64,000 bases of DNA from Woeseiaceae bacterium. Its GTDB lineage: Bacteria > Pseudomonadota > Gammaproteobacteria > Steroidobacterales > Woeseiaceae. Shown here piece after piece: positions 17,521 through 26,707 of the stretch. The stretch lies in the NCBI GenBank assembly GCA_024640365.1, contig JAHEFE010000008.1, positions 1 through 64,000 on the forward strand. Reading direction: 5' to 3'. Under the pieces are notes generated by a model, which worked only from the letters and a program-made list of their open reading frames with translations, had not been told where the DNA came from and made no database searches. Position 1 is the first letter of the stretch, and every line of letters starts with the position of its first letter. A program made the position numbers and the translations under genes.

Positions 17521-18411
17521 TTATAACATTTCCTGGATAAACTTCTCAGAACTCGCGAGTTCCTTATTTGCCTGTTGCGCTGCCACTTTATGGCGCACCG
17601 TCATAAATCGGCCGACACTTGATCGTGGATGGTGTATGCCGAGCTCGCGAATTGCCTCAGCAATATTTTCGGCAAATTCCATAGCCCCTGTTTCCACGGT
17701 AGCATGGGACAGGACAATCACCTTGTCGTCGTCAATGCGGGCAGCAACATCACTGGCGCGTCTCAGGTAGCGCTTGATCGTTTGGCTAACTCGTCGGAAG
17801 CAGGTATCGGCTGCATGTCGACCGAACACAGTCAAATACCCGTCAAAATCCTGCAACGTAAAACAGATCAATGTAAGACTGCATTGTTCTCGAGCTGCAA
17901 CGGCCCAGTCGTGTGCAAACACTTCCCGAAACGCTTTGGCATTGAGTAATCCGCTGATAGGGTCTTCACGAGACAAGTCGCCAATACGGTGCCTCGCCTT
18001 AGCCAGCGCCTGGTGAATGATTTCATCGCCACTGCCTTTACTGCCACTTACGCCACCGCGAGTCCGGCGCAGGAACGCCGCGTAATAAATGGCTTCCGCA
18101 TCAAGCTTGGTGCGCAACGGTTTGAGGATCAACATGAACTCAGAGCGATCGATCTGTACCGGGATAGAAGTTTCCCTTCTTGCGCGAACCGCCTGACTCG
18201 CCTCCAGCGCAACCTCGCGACTGGTAATTTGCTCAATAATGTCAGCAAGTGACTGGGCTTTTAGCGCCGAGCTTGATAATCCCGACGTGACTTCCAGCGC
18301 GGGATTGCAGAAAACAACAGGCCAATCAAGTTGGCTGATATTAGCGACAAGTACCGGCTCATCAAATGCATCCAGCAATTGTTCAAAAACCTGTCGCCGT
18401 AAAGACTCCAT
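17521..18411 (-). CDS. PAS-like sensor with a degenerate GGDEF domain
   Basis: 296 residues, no membrane segment. An N-terminal PAS-like region (about 10-115: DAFDEPVLVANISQLDWPVVFCNPALEVTSGL) is followed by a linker and a GGDEF fold (about 145-296; DPISGLLNAKAF, LQDFDGYLTVFGRHAAD). Where active diguanylate cyclases have R-Y-G-G-D-E-F this protein has R-I-D-D-D-K-V (225-231), so both glycines and the catalytic glutamate are lost. Enzyme activity is unlikely; a c-di-GMP- or GTP-binding or purely protein-interaction role is possible. AAGGGG precedes the ATG at 18411. It lies 78 bp after the MTI phosphorylase gene. Confidence 0.8.
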   Translation of the reverse strand: MESLRRQVFEQLLDAFDEPVLVANISQLDWPVVFCNPALEVTSGLSSSALKAQSLADIIEQITSREVALEASQAVRARRETSIPVQIDRSEFMLILKPLRTKLDAEAIYYAAFLRRTRGGVSGSKGSGDEIIHQALAKARHRIGDLSREDPISGLLNAKAFREVFAHDWAVAAREQCSLTLICFTLQDFDGYLTVFGRHAADTCFRRVSQTIKRYLRRASDVAARIDDDKVIVLSHATVETGAMEFAENIAEAIRELGIHHPRSSVGRFMTVRHKVAAQQANKELASSEKFIQEML

Positions 18412-18453
18412 TAAGCCCCTTCCATCCTCTCGTCACCCAGCACCTTGCTACTC

Positions 18454-18485
18454 AAAAATTCATCCGTGACCTCGCTTACGAGGCC
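18454..18485 (-). terminator. Possible terminator after the MTI/MTA phosphorylase gene
   Basis: On the minus strand GGCCTCG-TAAG-CGAGGTC (18485 down to 18468) forms a 7-bp stem with one G-T pair, and five T follow after a further 9 bases. The distance to the T run is long, so efficiency would be low. Confidence 0.3.
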
Positions 18486-18489
18486 AAGC

Positions 18490-19236
18490 TTATAGTTTGC
18501 CATCAAAAAAAGCATCTAACAGCCCTATCGCCTTGCTGCGAGTCTCTTGCATCGATATCTCAATATCGTCGTGAATAGCTCGATCGCCTCGTCCAGCACC
18601 GTAGTTCACTATCAGGCAAATACACAGGTAATCCATGCCCAGTTCACGGGCAATTATTGCTTCAGGCATCGCGGTCATACCAACGTATTGGGCCCCGTCT
18701 TTTTCATAGCGATCAATCTCGGCCGCTGTTTCGAGCCTTGGCCCCTGCGTAACCGCGTATACGCCTCCATCATGAATCTCAATTCCAGCCGTCGCTGCAC
18801 ACTCCAGCATCGCGTGACGCAGCGCAGTTGAGAACGGTTCCGTGAAATCAACGTGGTCGAGGGTACCCGATTCATTATCATGAATCGTATGTTTACGACC
18901 ATATGTGTAGTCGATCAGCTGCCGTGGAATGGCGAGACCACCGGGTGCCGGCAATTTTGAAATTACTCCCACGGTATTCAGGGCAATAATGGCATGAACC
19001 CCCTGATCTTTGAGCGCAGCCATATTTGCCCGATAATTGATTTCATGTGGCGCAATCGTGTGATCATCACCGTGGCGAGCCAGGAATACGACAGAGTGTT
19101 CGCCTACTACTAAATTGCGCAAGGTGCCGGATGGATCTCCATAACGAGTCGTGGCTTTTATTGTCGCCGCGCCCTCGCCAAGATCATTAAAGCCACTACC
19201 GCCAATAATTCCGTACTTTTTGCCATCCATTTGCAC
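18490..19236 (-). CDS. mtnP: S-methyl-5'-thioinosine / thioadenosine phosphorylase
   Basis: 248 residues of the PNP/MTAP family, cleaving the by-product of polyamine and quorum-signal synthesis to methylthioribose 1-phosphate and a purine base. Key tracts: IIGGSGF (10-16), FLARHG (51-56), HEINYRANMAALK, TQGPRLETAAEI and VGMTAMPEA. The closest remembered relative is P. aeruginosa PA3004, shown to prefer methylthioinosine, which also sits beside nagZ; the substrate here is inferred. A GTG at 19236 has GGGAG 7 bases upstream; ATG 19230 is the alternative. Confidence 0.85.
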   Translation of the reverse strand: MQMDGKKYGIIGGSGFNDLGEGAATIKATTRYGDPSGTLRNLVVGEHSVVFLARHGDDHTIAPHEINYRANMAALKDQGVHAIIALNTVGVISKLPAPGGLAIPRQLIDYTYGRKHTIHDNESGTLDHVDFTEPFSTALRHAMLECAATAGIEIHDGGVYAVTQGPRLETAAEIDRYEKDGAQYVGMTAMPEAIIARELGMDYLCICLIVNYGAGRGDRAIHDDIEISMQETRSKAIGLLDAFFDGKL

Positions 19237-19254
19237 CTAGCTACTCCCAGCCGA

Positions 19255-20301
19255 TCATGCGTTCAATTCAAGACTCGGTCGATCAAGCCAATGATCGAGC
19301 ACTTTATTTGCCTCCCGCCACTCGCTACTGGCAAGGAGTTTTTCTCGTGGCACCGCCGGCTTGCCGCGCAGCCGCGCGAGCCGTACCAAAGACAAAGGAT
19401 TGGAGTAGCCCTGCAGCGCTTCGACTGTCTGCATAGCCGCAGTGCGATCATTGCAGACCAGAATCATGTCGCAACCGGCCTGTAATGCCCTCTTCGCGCG
19501 CTGCACGATATTCCCGTACGGAATGGTCGCCTTCATGGTCAAATCATCACAAAAGACAGCGCCGCCAAATCCAATACGGTCGCGCAACTCCTGCTGTATC
19601 CAGTAACTGGAGAAGCCGGCCGGCAAATCATCGAGCTGCTTATAAACGACGTGAGCAATCATGACCCCGCCAATGGCGTTGTACTCAATGAGCTTTTCGT
19701 AGGGGCGCATATCATCAAGAATGTCGCCGTATTCGCGGCGATCAATGGGAAGTTGTAAATGAGAATCCGCGACAACGGCACCATGCCCAGGGAAATGCTT
19801 GGCCACGGCCGCCATCCCGCCTTCTTGAAGTCCTCTTGAGTAAGCAGTGGCAAGCACCGCTACAACATCCGGTTTGCGATGGAACGATCGGTCACCGATC
19901 ACTTCGCTGACGCCCCAATCAAGATCAACACAAGGTGCGAAACTCAAGTCAGCGCCCACCGCCCGCAGTTCAGACGCGACCAGCCAACCGATGGTGCGTG
20001 CAAGTTGCCGCGCTTTCTCAGGATCAACATCGTATTCGTGACCGAGTTTTTGCATCGCCGGAATGATCGTAAAACCCTCCCGAAAACGCTGTACGCGCCC
20101 CCCCTCATAATCGACAGCAATGAGCAACGATGGGCTGCGCAGCGCACGAATTTCAGCAATAAGCTGGGTGACCTGGGTGACCGATTCATAATTACGACTG
20201 AACAGAATCACGCCGCCCACTGTCGGGTCGCGCAGTAAATCCCGATCAGCCGGGTTCAGCGCCGTGCCTTCGATATCGAGCATGATGGGTCCCAGGGACA
20301 T
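19255..20301 (-). CDS. nagZ: Beta-N-acetylhexosaminidase (GH3)
   Basis: 348 residues. Cytosolic recycling enzyme that removes GlcNAc from anhydro-muropeptides taken up during wall turnover; in many species its products induce AmpC. The GH3 signature KHFPGHG (168-174) is followed by ADSH with the Asp-His pair, and CDDLTMK holds the nucleophilic aspartate (about 252-253). I choose ATG 20301 because GAGGAG lies 8 bases before it; the frame opens at a GTG 9 bases further up that touches this site. It is 18 bp before the phosphorylase gene. Confidence 0.96.
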   Translation of the reverse strand: MSLGPIMLDIEGTALNPADRDLLRDPTVGGVILFSRNYESVTQVTQLIAEIRALRSPSLLIAVDYEGGRVQRFREGFTIIPAMQKLGHEYDVDPEKARQLARTIGWLVASELRAVGADLSFAPCVDLDWGVSEVIGDRSFHRKPDVVAVLATAYSRGLQEGGMAAVAKHFPGHGAVVADSHLQLPIDRREYGDILDDMRPYEKLIEYNAIGGVMIAHVVYKQLDDLPAGFSSYWIQQELRDRIGFGGAVFCDDLTMKATIPYGNIVQRAKRALQAGCDMILVCNDRTAAMQTVEALQGYSNPLSLVRLARLRGKPAVPREKLLASSEWREANKVLDHWLDRPSLELNA

Positions 20302-20397
20302 CGTTAACACTCCTCTGAAGCCAGTAGGTGGACGGGTTTTAGAGTCATTTTGTTGAGCACAATCACTTTATAAAGTATCTGTAAGTTTATATTTTTT

Positions 20398-21720
20398 CTA
20401 TATTTTTTCAAACACTGCAATTGACTCAACGTGAGCCGTATGCGGAAACATGTCCAAGATGCCTGCTGCGGCCAATCGATAACCCTGATTCTGGACCAGC
20501 TCATGAGCATCGCGTGCGAGCGTTCCCGGGTGACAAGACACATACACGACCCTCCTTGGGCCGAGTTTTTTCATATAGCGCACGACCTCGATGGCCCCTG
20601 CCCGGGCGGGATCAAGTAACACCGCGTCCCAGGATTCTTTCAGCCAACTCTCACTGCCGTCGATCGCGCTCAGGTCCGCCGTTAGAAACCGCGCATTCTC
20701 AAGCCCGTTACGGACCGCGTTGGAACGTGCCCTTTCCACCAGCTCCGGCGCACCTTCAATACCAAAGACTGTGCCGGCCTTGCGCGCAATCGGCAATGAA
20801 AAATTACCCAGCCCACAAAATAAATCCAGGACCTTGTCATCAGGAGATAATTGCAGCTTGTCGATCGCCAGCGCCACCATGCGTTCGTTGAGCGGCCCAT
20901 TAATCTGCACGAAATCAAATGGTTCGAACTCTAAAGTAATGTCAAACTCATCCAGCTTGTAGTGCAGCGGCTGTTGCGGCTCGGCCGGATATAACAAGGA
21001 AATTGTATCCAACCCACCGGGTTGCAAATAGATCCGTAGCTGATGCTGCTCACCGAATTTGGCCAGCAATAATAAATCATCAGCGTCCGGCGGATCGAGT
21101 ACGCGAAAGACTAGCGCGATCGCATTATCCGCCGCTGCGACCTCAATTTGTGGCAACCGCGCCCGTATTGATAGCTGGCCCGCTAGCGCACTCAAGTCAC
21201 CCAACATGCCGCCCACCGGTTCAGCCAGCACCTCACAGCGAGTCATGTCAGCGACAAACGGCGCGTGCCGCTCACGAAATCCAACCAACGTGCGACCCTT
21301 GCCCTGCACGTCCTTGACAGTCAACCGAGCGCGGCGCCGATAGCCCCAGGACTCCGCAGTCGCGGTTTCCAGCCATTGATCTGGCTGCACGCCGCCAATC
21401 CGTTGCAAGCTCTCGCGCAAAGACTGCTCCTTGATGCCGCGCTGCGTCCCAATGCTCACATGCTGTAACGAGCAGCCCCCACAAACCTCATAGGCGGCGC
21501 AACGCGGTGCGATCCGGTCCGGTGAAGGCTGCAATACTTCGAGTAATTCTGCTTCATCGTAATTGCGACGAATCTTGCGGCGTTGAAAACGCACGTCCTC
21601 GCCTGCTAATGCGCCGGCAACAAAGACCTTCTTGCCATCAACAGAAGTGACCCCCTTGCCGTCGTGAGTAACGTTGGCAATGGTCGCTATTTCTGGTCCG
21701 CGGCGCTTTTTTTTCGCCAT
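20398..21720 (-). CDS. rlmD: 23S rRNA (uracil-1939-C5)-methyltransferase
   Basis: 440 residues. N-terminal TRAM domain (about 10-65) for RNA binding, a [4Fe-4S] site from C74, C80, C83 and C162 (CAAYEVCGGC, then MTRCEV), and a C-terminal SAM-dependent domain with DLFCGLGNFSLPIA and the catalytic Cys in YVSCHPGTLARD (C396). The cysteine spacing identifies RlmD (RumA) rather than TrmA. The start lies only a few bases after a hairpin and T run (21728-21772). The next gene downstream, nagZ, starts about 100 bp before its own frame in an AT-rich gap. Confidence 0.95.
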   Translation of the reverse strand: MAKKKRRGPEIATIANVTHDGKGVTSVDGKKVFVAGALAGEDVRFQRRKIRRNYDEAELLEVLQPSPDRIAPRCAAYEVCGGCSLQHVSIGTQRGIKEQSLRESLQRIGGVQPDQWLETATAESWGYRRRARLTVKDVQGKGRTLVGFRERHAPFVADMTRCEVLAEPVGGMLGDLSALAGQLSIRARLPQIEVAAADNAIALVFRVLDPPDADDLLLLAKFGEQHQLRIYLQPGGLDTISLLYPAEPQQPLHYKLDEFDITLEFEPFDFVQINGPLNERMVALAIDKLQLSPDDKVLDLFCGLGNFSLPIARKAGTVFGIEGAPELVERARSNAVRNGLENARFLTADLSAIDGSESWLKESWDAVLLDPARAGAIEVVRYMKKLGPRRVVYVSCHPGTLARDAHELVQNQGYRLAAAGILDMFPHTAHVESIAVFEKI

Positions 21721-21727
21721 AATCTTG

Positions 21728-21772
21728 AAAAACTCCAGTTCCAGCGGCTGCTTTCAGGCGGCCACTGGAACT
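21728..21772 (-). terminator. Hairpin plus T5 after the exonuclease gene, directly before rlmD
   Basis: AGTTCCAG (21737-21744) and CTGGAACT (21765-21772) close a long stem whose inner part (GGC-GC against GC-GCC) also pairs, around TTTCAG. On the minus strand it is followed by GGAG and five T (21732-21728), an intrinsic-terminator shape for the exonuclease gene. It ends 7 bases before the rlmD ATG and contains the only SD-like GGAG, so it could also control rlmD translation. Confidence 0.55.
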
Positions 21773-21801
21773 CTATTTAATAAAACCGGAATGCGTTCGG
21801 C

Positions 21802-22575
21802 TCAGGTCTGTGGCCAGGCTGCTGCAAATTCGTTGAGATGAGGGATATCCATATCGGCAAGGGTCTTGCGTACGAGATCGAATTCACGCTGCAAATCCTT
21901 GGCATCCAGCTTGCCACGCATAAACTCGAAGCGCAGGTAAACGAGATACGTGTTTAAGACGTCCGTTTCACAATAGTTGCGAATATCTTCAATGCCACCC
22001 GCCAGATAACTATCCCATACTTTGTCGCCACTCATTCCCAGTTTGCCAGGAAAGCCCAGCATGACCGCTATCTGGTCCAGACTGGCGCGGCCGCGATTCT
22101 GGAACCCGGCGAGCACATCCATCAGATCGACATGCCGCCAGTGAAAACGACTCAAATAATTATTGAAACGAAACTCCCTGTCCGTATCACCCATCTCCCA
22201 GTAGCGAGGTGCTTGAATGCCGTTACGCAAGGCGCGGTAATGCAGTACCGGCAAATCGAATCCGCTGCCATTCCAGGAGACCAGGTCAGGCGAATAGCGT
22301 TCTATGCCATCGAAGAACCGCTGTACAAGTTCTGCCTCGTCGGATTCCGCGGTGCCGAGGCTCCAGACTTTAAAGGTGTCAGCCGTACGCAGGGCAACCG
22401 AGATAGCGACAACCCGCTGCAGATGGAGCGGCAGGAACTCGCTACCGGTCTCTTGCTGGCGCCGGAACATCATCGCCGTGCCCACATCCTCATCGCTAAG
22501 GCCATCCAGATCCCACATCCGACGACCAAACTCAACGTCTGGAACAGTTTCAATATCAAATGAAAAACAATGCAT
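21802..22575 (-). CDS. Predicted 3'-5' exonuclease, PolB exonuclease-like (PF10108)
   Basis: 257 residues of the DnaQ/RNase H-like fold. Exo I is FDIETVPD with D7 and E9; exo II is LVSWNGSGFDLPVLHYRAL; exo III is the CETDVLNTYLVYLRF region with the last acidic residue. The SWNGxxFDLP pattern is that of the exonuclease domain of B-family polymerases, here as a stand-alone protein. Its physiological role is not established. It sits between acpS and rlmD. Confidence 0.85.
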   Translation of the reverse strand: MHCFSFDIETVPDVEFGRRMWDLDGLSDEDVGTAMMFRRQQETGSEFLPLHLQRVVAISVALRTADTFKVWSLGTAESDEAELVQRFFDGIERYSPDLVSWNGSGFDLPVLHYRALRNGIQAPRYWEMGDTDREFRFNNYLSRFHWRHVDLMDVLAGFQNRGRASLDQIAVMLGFPGKLGMSGDKVWDSYLAGGIEDIRNYCETDVLNTYLVYLRFEFMRGKLDAKDLQREFDLVRKTLADMDIPHLNEFAAAWPQT

Positions 22576-22612
22576 TAGCGTACTTTATTAAAGTTAATTA
22601 TCACTAAAAATA

Positions 22613-22999
22613 TTATGCCTGAGCTTTCATCATGACAGCGAAAGCAAGTATCAGACCCGCGTCATCTGAGAGACTAACGTGCCCCTCTCCTATACCCATT
22701 TCCTGGCAAACCTTATGGCCACGCTCCGAGAATATGACCAGCGGACGACCCCAACTGTTGCTCGTAATACCAATGTCGCGTATCCAGACACCGTGCGCGA
22801 AACCAGTACCCATTGCCTTTACCACCGCCTCCTTCGCAGCGAAACGCATTGCCAGGAACCGGACTTTGCGTTCCGTCCGGTCGTAGAGCTCGCGCTCTTC
22901 GGCCATCAACAACCGATTCACAAAACGCTCGCCAAAACGGTCAAAAGTGGACTGTACCCGAGACAGCTCAACTATATCCGTACCAACTCCAAATACCAT
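22613..22999 (-). CDS. acpS: Holo-[acyl-carrier-protein] synthase
   Basis: 128 residues. Transfers 4'-phosphopantetheine from CoA to ACP. D8 in GVGTDIVELSRV and E57 in RFAAKEAVVKAMGTG are the magnesium-binding pair. I start at ATG 22999, with AAGG 8 bases upstream; the frame running to 23047 overlaps pdxJ and would add 16 Ala/Arg-rich residues. The pdxJ-acpS order after recO is the usual gammaproteobacterial one. Confidence 0.95.
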   Translation of the reverse strand: MVFGVGTDIVELSRVQSTFDRFGERFVNRLLMAEERELYDRTERKVRFLAMRFAAKEAVVKAMGTGFAHGVWIRDIGITSNSWGRPLVIFSERGHKVCQEMGIGEGHVSLSDDAGLILAFAVMMKAQA

Positions 23000-23030
23000 A
23001 CCGGAAACCTTTCGCAGCGCCGCTGCGGCT

Positions 23031-23768
23031 TCAGCTGCGCGCCTCAAGCATCAACCGCTTCATCTCGGATACCGCGCTGTTGAGCCCGACAAACACCGCC
23101 CGCGCAATGATGGCATGACCGATATTCAGCTCAATCACTTGAGGAATAGCCGCTATCGACGTGACATTATGATAGTGCAAGCCATGACCCGCATTAATCA
23201 CCAGGCCAATGGAATTGCCGTACCTCGCCGCAGTGACGATCCGAGCCAACTCCGCCTGTTGCTCCTCAGCACCAGCATCGGCGTAAGCGCCCGTATGTAG
23301 TTCCACTACGGGGGCACCGGCCGCGGCCGCCGCATCCAGTTGCCGTGGATCTGGATCTATGAACAGCGACACCCGGATACCAAGGTCCGCCATTCGCTGG
23401 CAAGCATCACGAATGCGATCCTTTTGCCCGGCTACGTCCAAACCACCCTCAGTCGTGAGCTCCTCGCGACTCTCCGGCACCAGGCAGACATCTTCCGGTC
23501 GCACTTTCGCCGCAAAATTGAGCATTTCGTCGGTGACCGCCATTTCCAGATTCATGCGAGTCTGCATCGCTTCCTTAATCGCCAACACATCACGCTCTTG
23601 AATGTGACGTCGATCCTCCCGCAAATGCAGTGTGATGCTATCTGCACCGGCCTGCTCAGCCATCAGTGCTGCATACAATGGATCGGGATAGCGGGTTCCA
23701 CGCGCCTGGCGCAATGTCGCTACATGATCAATATTGATACCGAGATCTAGTTTCTTTTGATTTGTCAT
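23031..23768 (-). CDS. pdxJ: Pyridoxine 5'-phosphate synthase
   Basis: 245 residues, a TIM barrel that condenses 1-deoxyxylulose 5-phosphate with 3-amino-2-oxopropyl phosphate to pyridoxine 5'-phosphate (the DXP-dependent vitamin B6 route). Signatures: [17 protein letters not shown] (9-25), [42 protein letters not shown] and [11 protein letters not shown]. It starts 13 bp after recO ends and is followed closely by acpS. Confidence 0.97.
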   Translation of the reverse strand: MTNQKKLDLGINIDHVATLRQARGTRYPDPLYAALMAEQAGADSITLHLREDRRHIQERDVLAIKEAMQTRMNLEMAVTDEMLNFAAKVRPEDVCLVPESREELTTEGGLDVAGQKDRIRDACQRMADLGIRVSLFIDPDPRQLDAAAAAGAPVVELHTGAYADAGAEEQQAELARIVTAARYGNSIGLVINAGHGLHYHNVTSIAAIPQVIELNIGHAIIARAVFVGLNSAVSEMKRLMLEARS

Positions 23769-23781
23769 CTTCTTGATTCTG

Positions 23782-24513
23782 TCAGGATGGTTTCAGGTTT
23801 CGTTGCAGGTCAATGAGCACTTTACGGCTGTTCAGTTCCCGCCCATCCAAATGATAGGTGAGAACGTCACGAAATAGCAGCCCTGCCGCCTGCAATACCT
23901 CGGGTTCGGCAAATTGTTCCGCTTCGATCGCTTTAAGAATGCTGCCCTTGAACATTTTCGGACCGCTACCAGGCGTTGCTTCGACAAGTCCCTGCTCCAC
24001 GCGGTACTGATAATAACGATCGTCGTCAACGATACTGCCGGTCAAGCTGTCACACGCCAGATTAACTCCGTAACCCAATAACTGCAGCAGCCCGTGCTCA
24101 AAGCGTCGCAGAACGGCAGACAGCGAGTCGTCGCTTGCGAGTGCCCGCACCGTTCTATCATACAGGTTGTAAATTTCTGGTTGCGGATCATGACGATGCA
24201 ACAGACGCAGCAACAACTCGTTGGCGTAGTATCCCGACATCAGCGCTTTACCCGCCAGCACTTGCGGCGCACCGAAGATTTCAGCACCGGTTAACGTACC
24301 CAGATCGGAGCGAATTACCCATGACATTCGTAGCGCCAGAAAAGGCCTGAGAACGCCACGATATCTAGACTTCGCCGAGCGACTCCCCCTGGCCACAACA
24401 GATAAACGACCGTATTCCTTACTGATAATATCGAGTATCTGGCTCGAATCCCTAAAAGGCCGGTGATGCAACAGGTAAGCAGGTTCGTCCAGAACACGTC
24501 TGCTGGTGCTCAT
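23782..24513 (-). CDS. recO: DNA repair protein RecO
   Basis: 243 residues. Loads RecA on SSB-coated gaps with RecR. N-terminal OB fold ([36 protein letters not shown]) and a helical C-terminal domain; no zinc-finger cysteine cluster, as in other gammaproteobacteria. It lies 53 bp after era and 13 bp before pdxJ, the standard rnc-era-recO-pdxJ order. Confidence 0.94.
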   Translation of the reverse strand: MSTSRRVLDEPAYLLHHRPFRDSSQILDIISKEYGRLSVVARGSRSAKSRYRGVLRPFLALRMSWVIRSDLGTLTGAEIFGAPQVLAGKALMSGYYANELLLRLLHRHDPQPEIYNLYDRTVRALASDDSLSAVLRRFEHGLLQLLGYGVNLACDSLTGSIVDDDRYYQYRVEQGLVEATPGSGPKMFKGSILKAIEAEQFAEPEVLQAAGLLFRDVLTYHLDGRELNSRKVLIDLQRNLKPS

Positions 24514-24535
24514 GCGCGCACCTTCGCCGCAAGGT

Positions 24536-24554
24536 CTGCAGAGCAGCTCTGCGG
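24536..24554. other. Stem-loop in the era-recO gap
   Basis: GCAGAG (24538-24543) pairs with CTCTGC (24547-24552) around CAG, and two more pairs (one G-T) extend the stem to 8 bp. No T run follows on the minus strand, so it is not a terminator; within the era-recO mRNA it could mark a processing or stability site. Confidence 0.45.
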
Positions 24555-24566
24555 AATATGCATTGC

Positions 24567-25460
24567 CTAGTCGTATCCCAATCGGGCCAGATCCTGCTCG
24601 CTGTCGGCCCAGTTATCTTTCACCTTGACCCATAATTCCAGATGTACTGGCACACCCAATTGCTTTTTCAGGGCCAGCCGCGCCGATCTCCCAGCCTGTT
24701 TCAGCATGCTCCCGCCTTTACCGACGACGATACCTTTCTGCCCGGTACGCTCTACCCAGATTACGGCGTGCACTTCAATACCCGTGGGCTGTTTTTCATA
24801 TTTTTCAATCTGGACGCTGAGGCCGTACGGCAATTCCTGCTTAAGATACAAGGTGAGCTTTTCACGAATCACCTCCGCAATACGAAAAGTCTCGCTGCGA
24901 TCCGTAATCATTTCCTCCGGGTATAATGGTGGTGATTCGGGCATATAGGCGGGGATCAATTTCAATAACTCATCCAGGTTCGTACCTTTCTTCGCCGAGA
25001 TCGGAACGACATCAGCAAAACTGTGACGAGCCGACATTTCCGCAATCAGCGGTAACATCTTCTCCCGGGGGTGTACTTCATCCATCTTGTTCAAAACCGC
25101 AATCGCCGGAATACCCGCCTGCTTCACTTTTTCAAGTGCCTCACGATCTTCATCAGTAAAGCGAAAAACTTCGGTCGTAAACAGCACGAGATCCGCATCA
25201 GCCAGAGCATTAACGGCCGCTTTATTCATCATGCGGTTCATGGCTTTCTTGACGTTGTCATGCATGCCGGGCGTATCGACGAATATGATCTGACAATCAG
25301 GTCGCGTCAGCACACCACTGATTCTGTGCCGGGTCGTTTGCGGCTTGGGGGTCACTATGCTGATCTTCTGGCCAATCATGGCATTCATCAAAGTTGACTT
25401 GCCGACGTTCGGACGGCCGACAACAGCTACAAATCCACAGCGATAATCTTTTTCACTCAT
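24567..25460 (-). CDS. era: GTPase Era
   Basis: 297 residues. Essential GTPase for 30S maturation. G1 GRPNVGKS (15-22), the switch region TPKPQTTRHRISG, G3 DTPG and G4 NKMD are present, followed by a C-terminal KH RNA-binding domain (about 205-290, with GIVVGKGGSMLKQAG). It is 3 bp from the end of rnc and so coupled with RNase III synthesis. Confidence 0.97.
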   Translation of the reverse strand: MSEKDYRCGFVAVVGRPNVGKSTLMNAMIGQKISIVTPKPQTTRHRISGVLTRPDCQIIFVDTPGMHDNVKKAMNRMMNKAAVNALADADLVLFTTEVFRFTDEDREALEKVKQAGIPAIAVLNKMDEVHPREKMLPLIAEMSARHSFADVVPISAKKGTNLDELLKLIPAYMPESPPLYPEEMITDRSETFRIAEVIREKLTLYLKQELPYGLSVQIEKYEKQPTGIEVHAVIWVERTGQKGIVVGKGGSMLKQAGRSARLALKKQLGVPVHLELWVKVKDNWADSEQDLARLGYD

Positions 25461-25463
25461 CTT

Positions 25464-26150
25464 TCACTTCGCTTTCAAAGCGTGCAATAAATCCAGCATT
25501 CGACCCGCGGCTTTTTGTTCCGCGATTCGTCTCGTTGATCCTTCGCCAGACGTTGGCTCATCGATTCCAGATACTTTGCAGGCCACCTGAAATACTTGTT
25601 CATGAGGCGGACCGCTTACAATGACTAGCTCGTAGTCTGGTAGTGGGAGTTGTCGTGCTTGAAGAAGCTCCTGCAAACGAGTCTTCGCGTCTTTCGCTGC
25701 GACCTCGTCCGGCAAATACTCCAGTAGCTCAGCGTACACGAGCAGAATAACGCGCCGTGCTTCATCTACCCCACCATCACTCAAAATACTGCCGAAGAGT
25801 GCCTCCAGCGCATCCGCAAGGATCGATGCGCGCCGATGCCCGCCGGCTTTCAATTCGCCCGGACCGAGAATCAGGAACTCGCCCATACCCAGTTGCCCGG
25901 CAAGCTTCGCCAGAGTTTTGTCTTTAACAAGGGAAGCTCGCAGTCGCGACAAGATACCTTCCGGCGCATCGGGCCTGGCGGTAAATACAGCCTCCGCGAT
26001 CACGAAGTTCAGAATCGAATCACCGAGGAACTCTAACCGCTCATTATTACCGCCGGAGACACTGCGATGCGTAAACGCGAAGCGCAGTAGCGTCGCATCG
26101 TCAAATTCGTAGTCCAGAGTTTTTTTCAGCCATTTGGCTGCACTTTCCAC
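25464..26150 (-). CDS. rnc: Ribonuclease III
   Basis: 228 residues. Cuts double-stranded RNA in rRNA precursors and mRNAs. The catalytic signature NNERLEFLGDS (35-45; E40, D44) and the second acidic cluster in ILADALEALFGSI are intact, followed by a dsRNA-binding domain (about 155-226) that ends in the typical RRIAEQKAAGRML. It lies 57 bp after the DUF4845 gene and 3 bp before era. Confidence 0.97.
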   Translation of the reverse strand: MESAAKWLKKTLDYEFDDATLLRFAFTHRSVSGGNNERLEFLGDSILNFVIAEAVFTARPDAPEGILSRLRASLVKDKTLAKLAGQLGMGEFLILGPGELKAGGHRRASILADALEALFGSILSDGGVDEARRVILLVYAELLEYLPDEVAAKDAKTRLQELLQARQLPLPDYELVIVSGPPHEQVFQVACKVSGIDEPTSGEGSTRRIAEQKAAGRMLDLLHALKAK

Positions 26151-26207
26151 AATAGTCGCTCTTAATATTCGGCTCAGGTCGCCGAATTATATTGGGTTAG
26201 CGACCAA

Positions 26208-26636
26208 TCAGCGACGTATTGTAACTTTTTTATCGAAATCGACTTTAAAAGAAACGTTTGCGATAAACGGCGACGAATGGGAATAGACCGCTTCAACAGT
26301 AAATCCGCCAGCTTCGGAGGTTACTTTGACATCGCGGGCCGTTATTTCGCTGACGCTTTCCACATCGAAGCGGCGGCTGATTGAGCTGCGGATAGTTGCG
26401 CGGGTTGGATTCTGGCCATCAAATTCCTTGAGTACCCCGTCCAGTACGCCCACAACCTTCATGTAATTCAGGTATATGGGAGTTAGGCGAAGACCGGCAA
26501 AAACAAAAAGGCCAATGAATACAGCCAGAATAATGAAACCAAGCGCAGTTATGCCACGCTGTTTGGCCGGACCATGCCCGACGAGGCCGGTCGACTGGCG
26601 AGTAATAGGACTCTTGCTGTTTTCTTTGAACTTCAT
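26208..26636 (-). CDS. DUF4845 inner-membrane protein
   Basis: 142 residues with a basic N-terminus and QRGITALGFIILAVFIGLFVFAGLRLTPIYLNYMKV (about 26-61), a single membrane helix that starts like a type IV pilin or pseudopilin segment, then a periplasmic domain of about 80 residues. This family is regularly found between lepB and rnc in gammaproteobacteria. Its function is unknown; the neighbours suggest a link with secretion by LepB but do not show it. Confidence 0.87.
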   Translation of the reverse strand: MKFKENSKSPITRQSTGLVGHGPAKQRGITALGFIILAVFIGLFVFAGLRLTPIYLNYMKVVGVLDGVLKEFDGQNPTRATIRSSISRRFDVESVSEITARDVKVTSEAGGFTVEAVYSHSSPFIANVSFKVDFDKKVTIRR

Positions 26637-26707
26637 GGGGTTAACTCCACTATCGAAGCCGGTAGCTTAGCTCATTTTTCCACGGAAATTTAGTGACCAA
26701 AGCCACA

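Noticed and set aside
20421-20891. Plus-strand frame of 156 residues inside rlmD
   Set aside because: Pro/His/Arg-rich antisense shadow; rlmD has all catalytic and Fe-S residues in its own frame.
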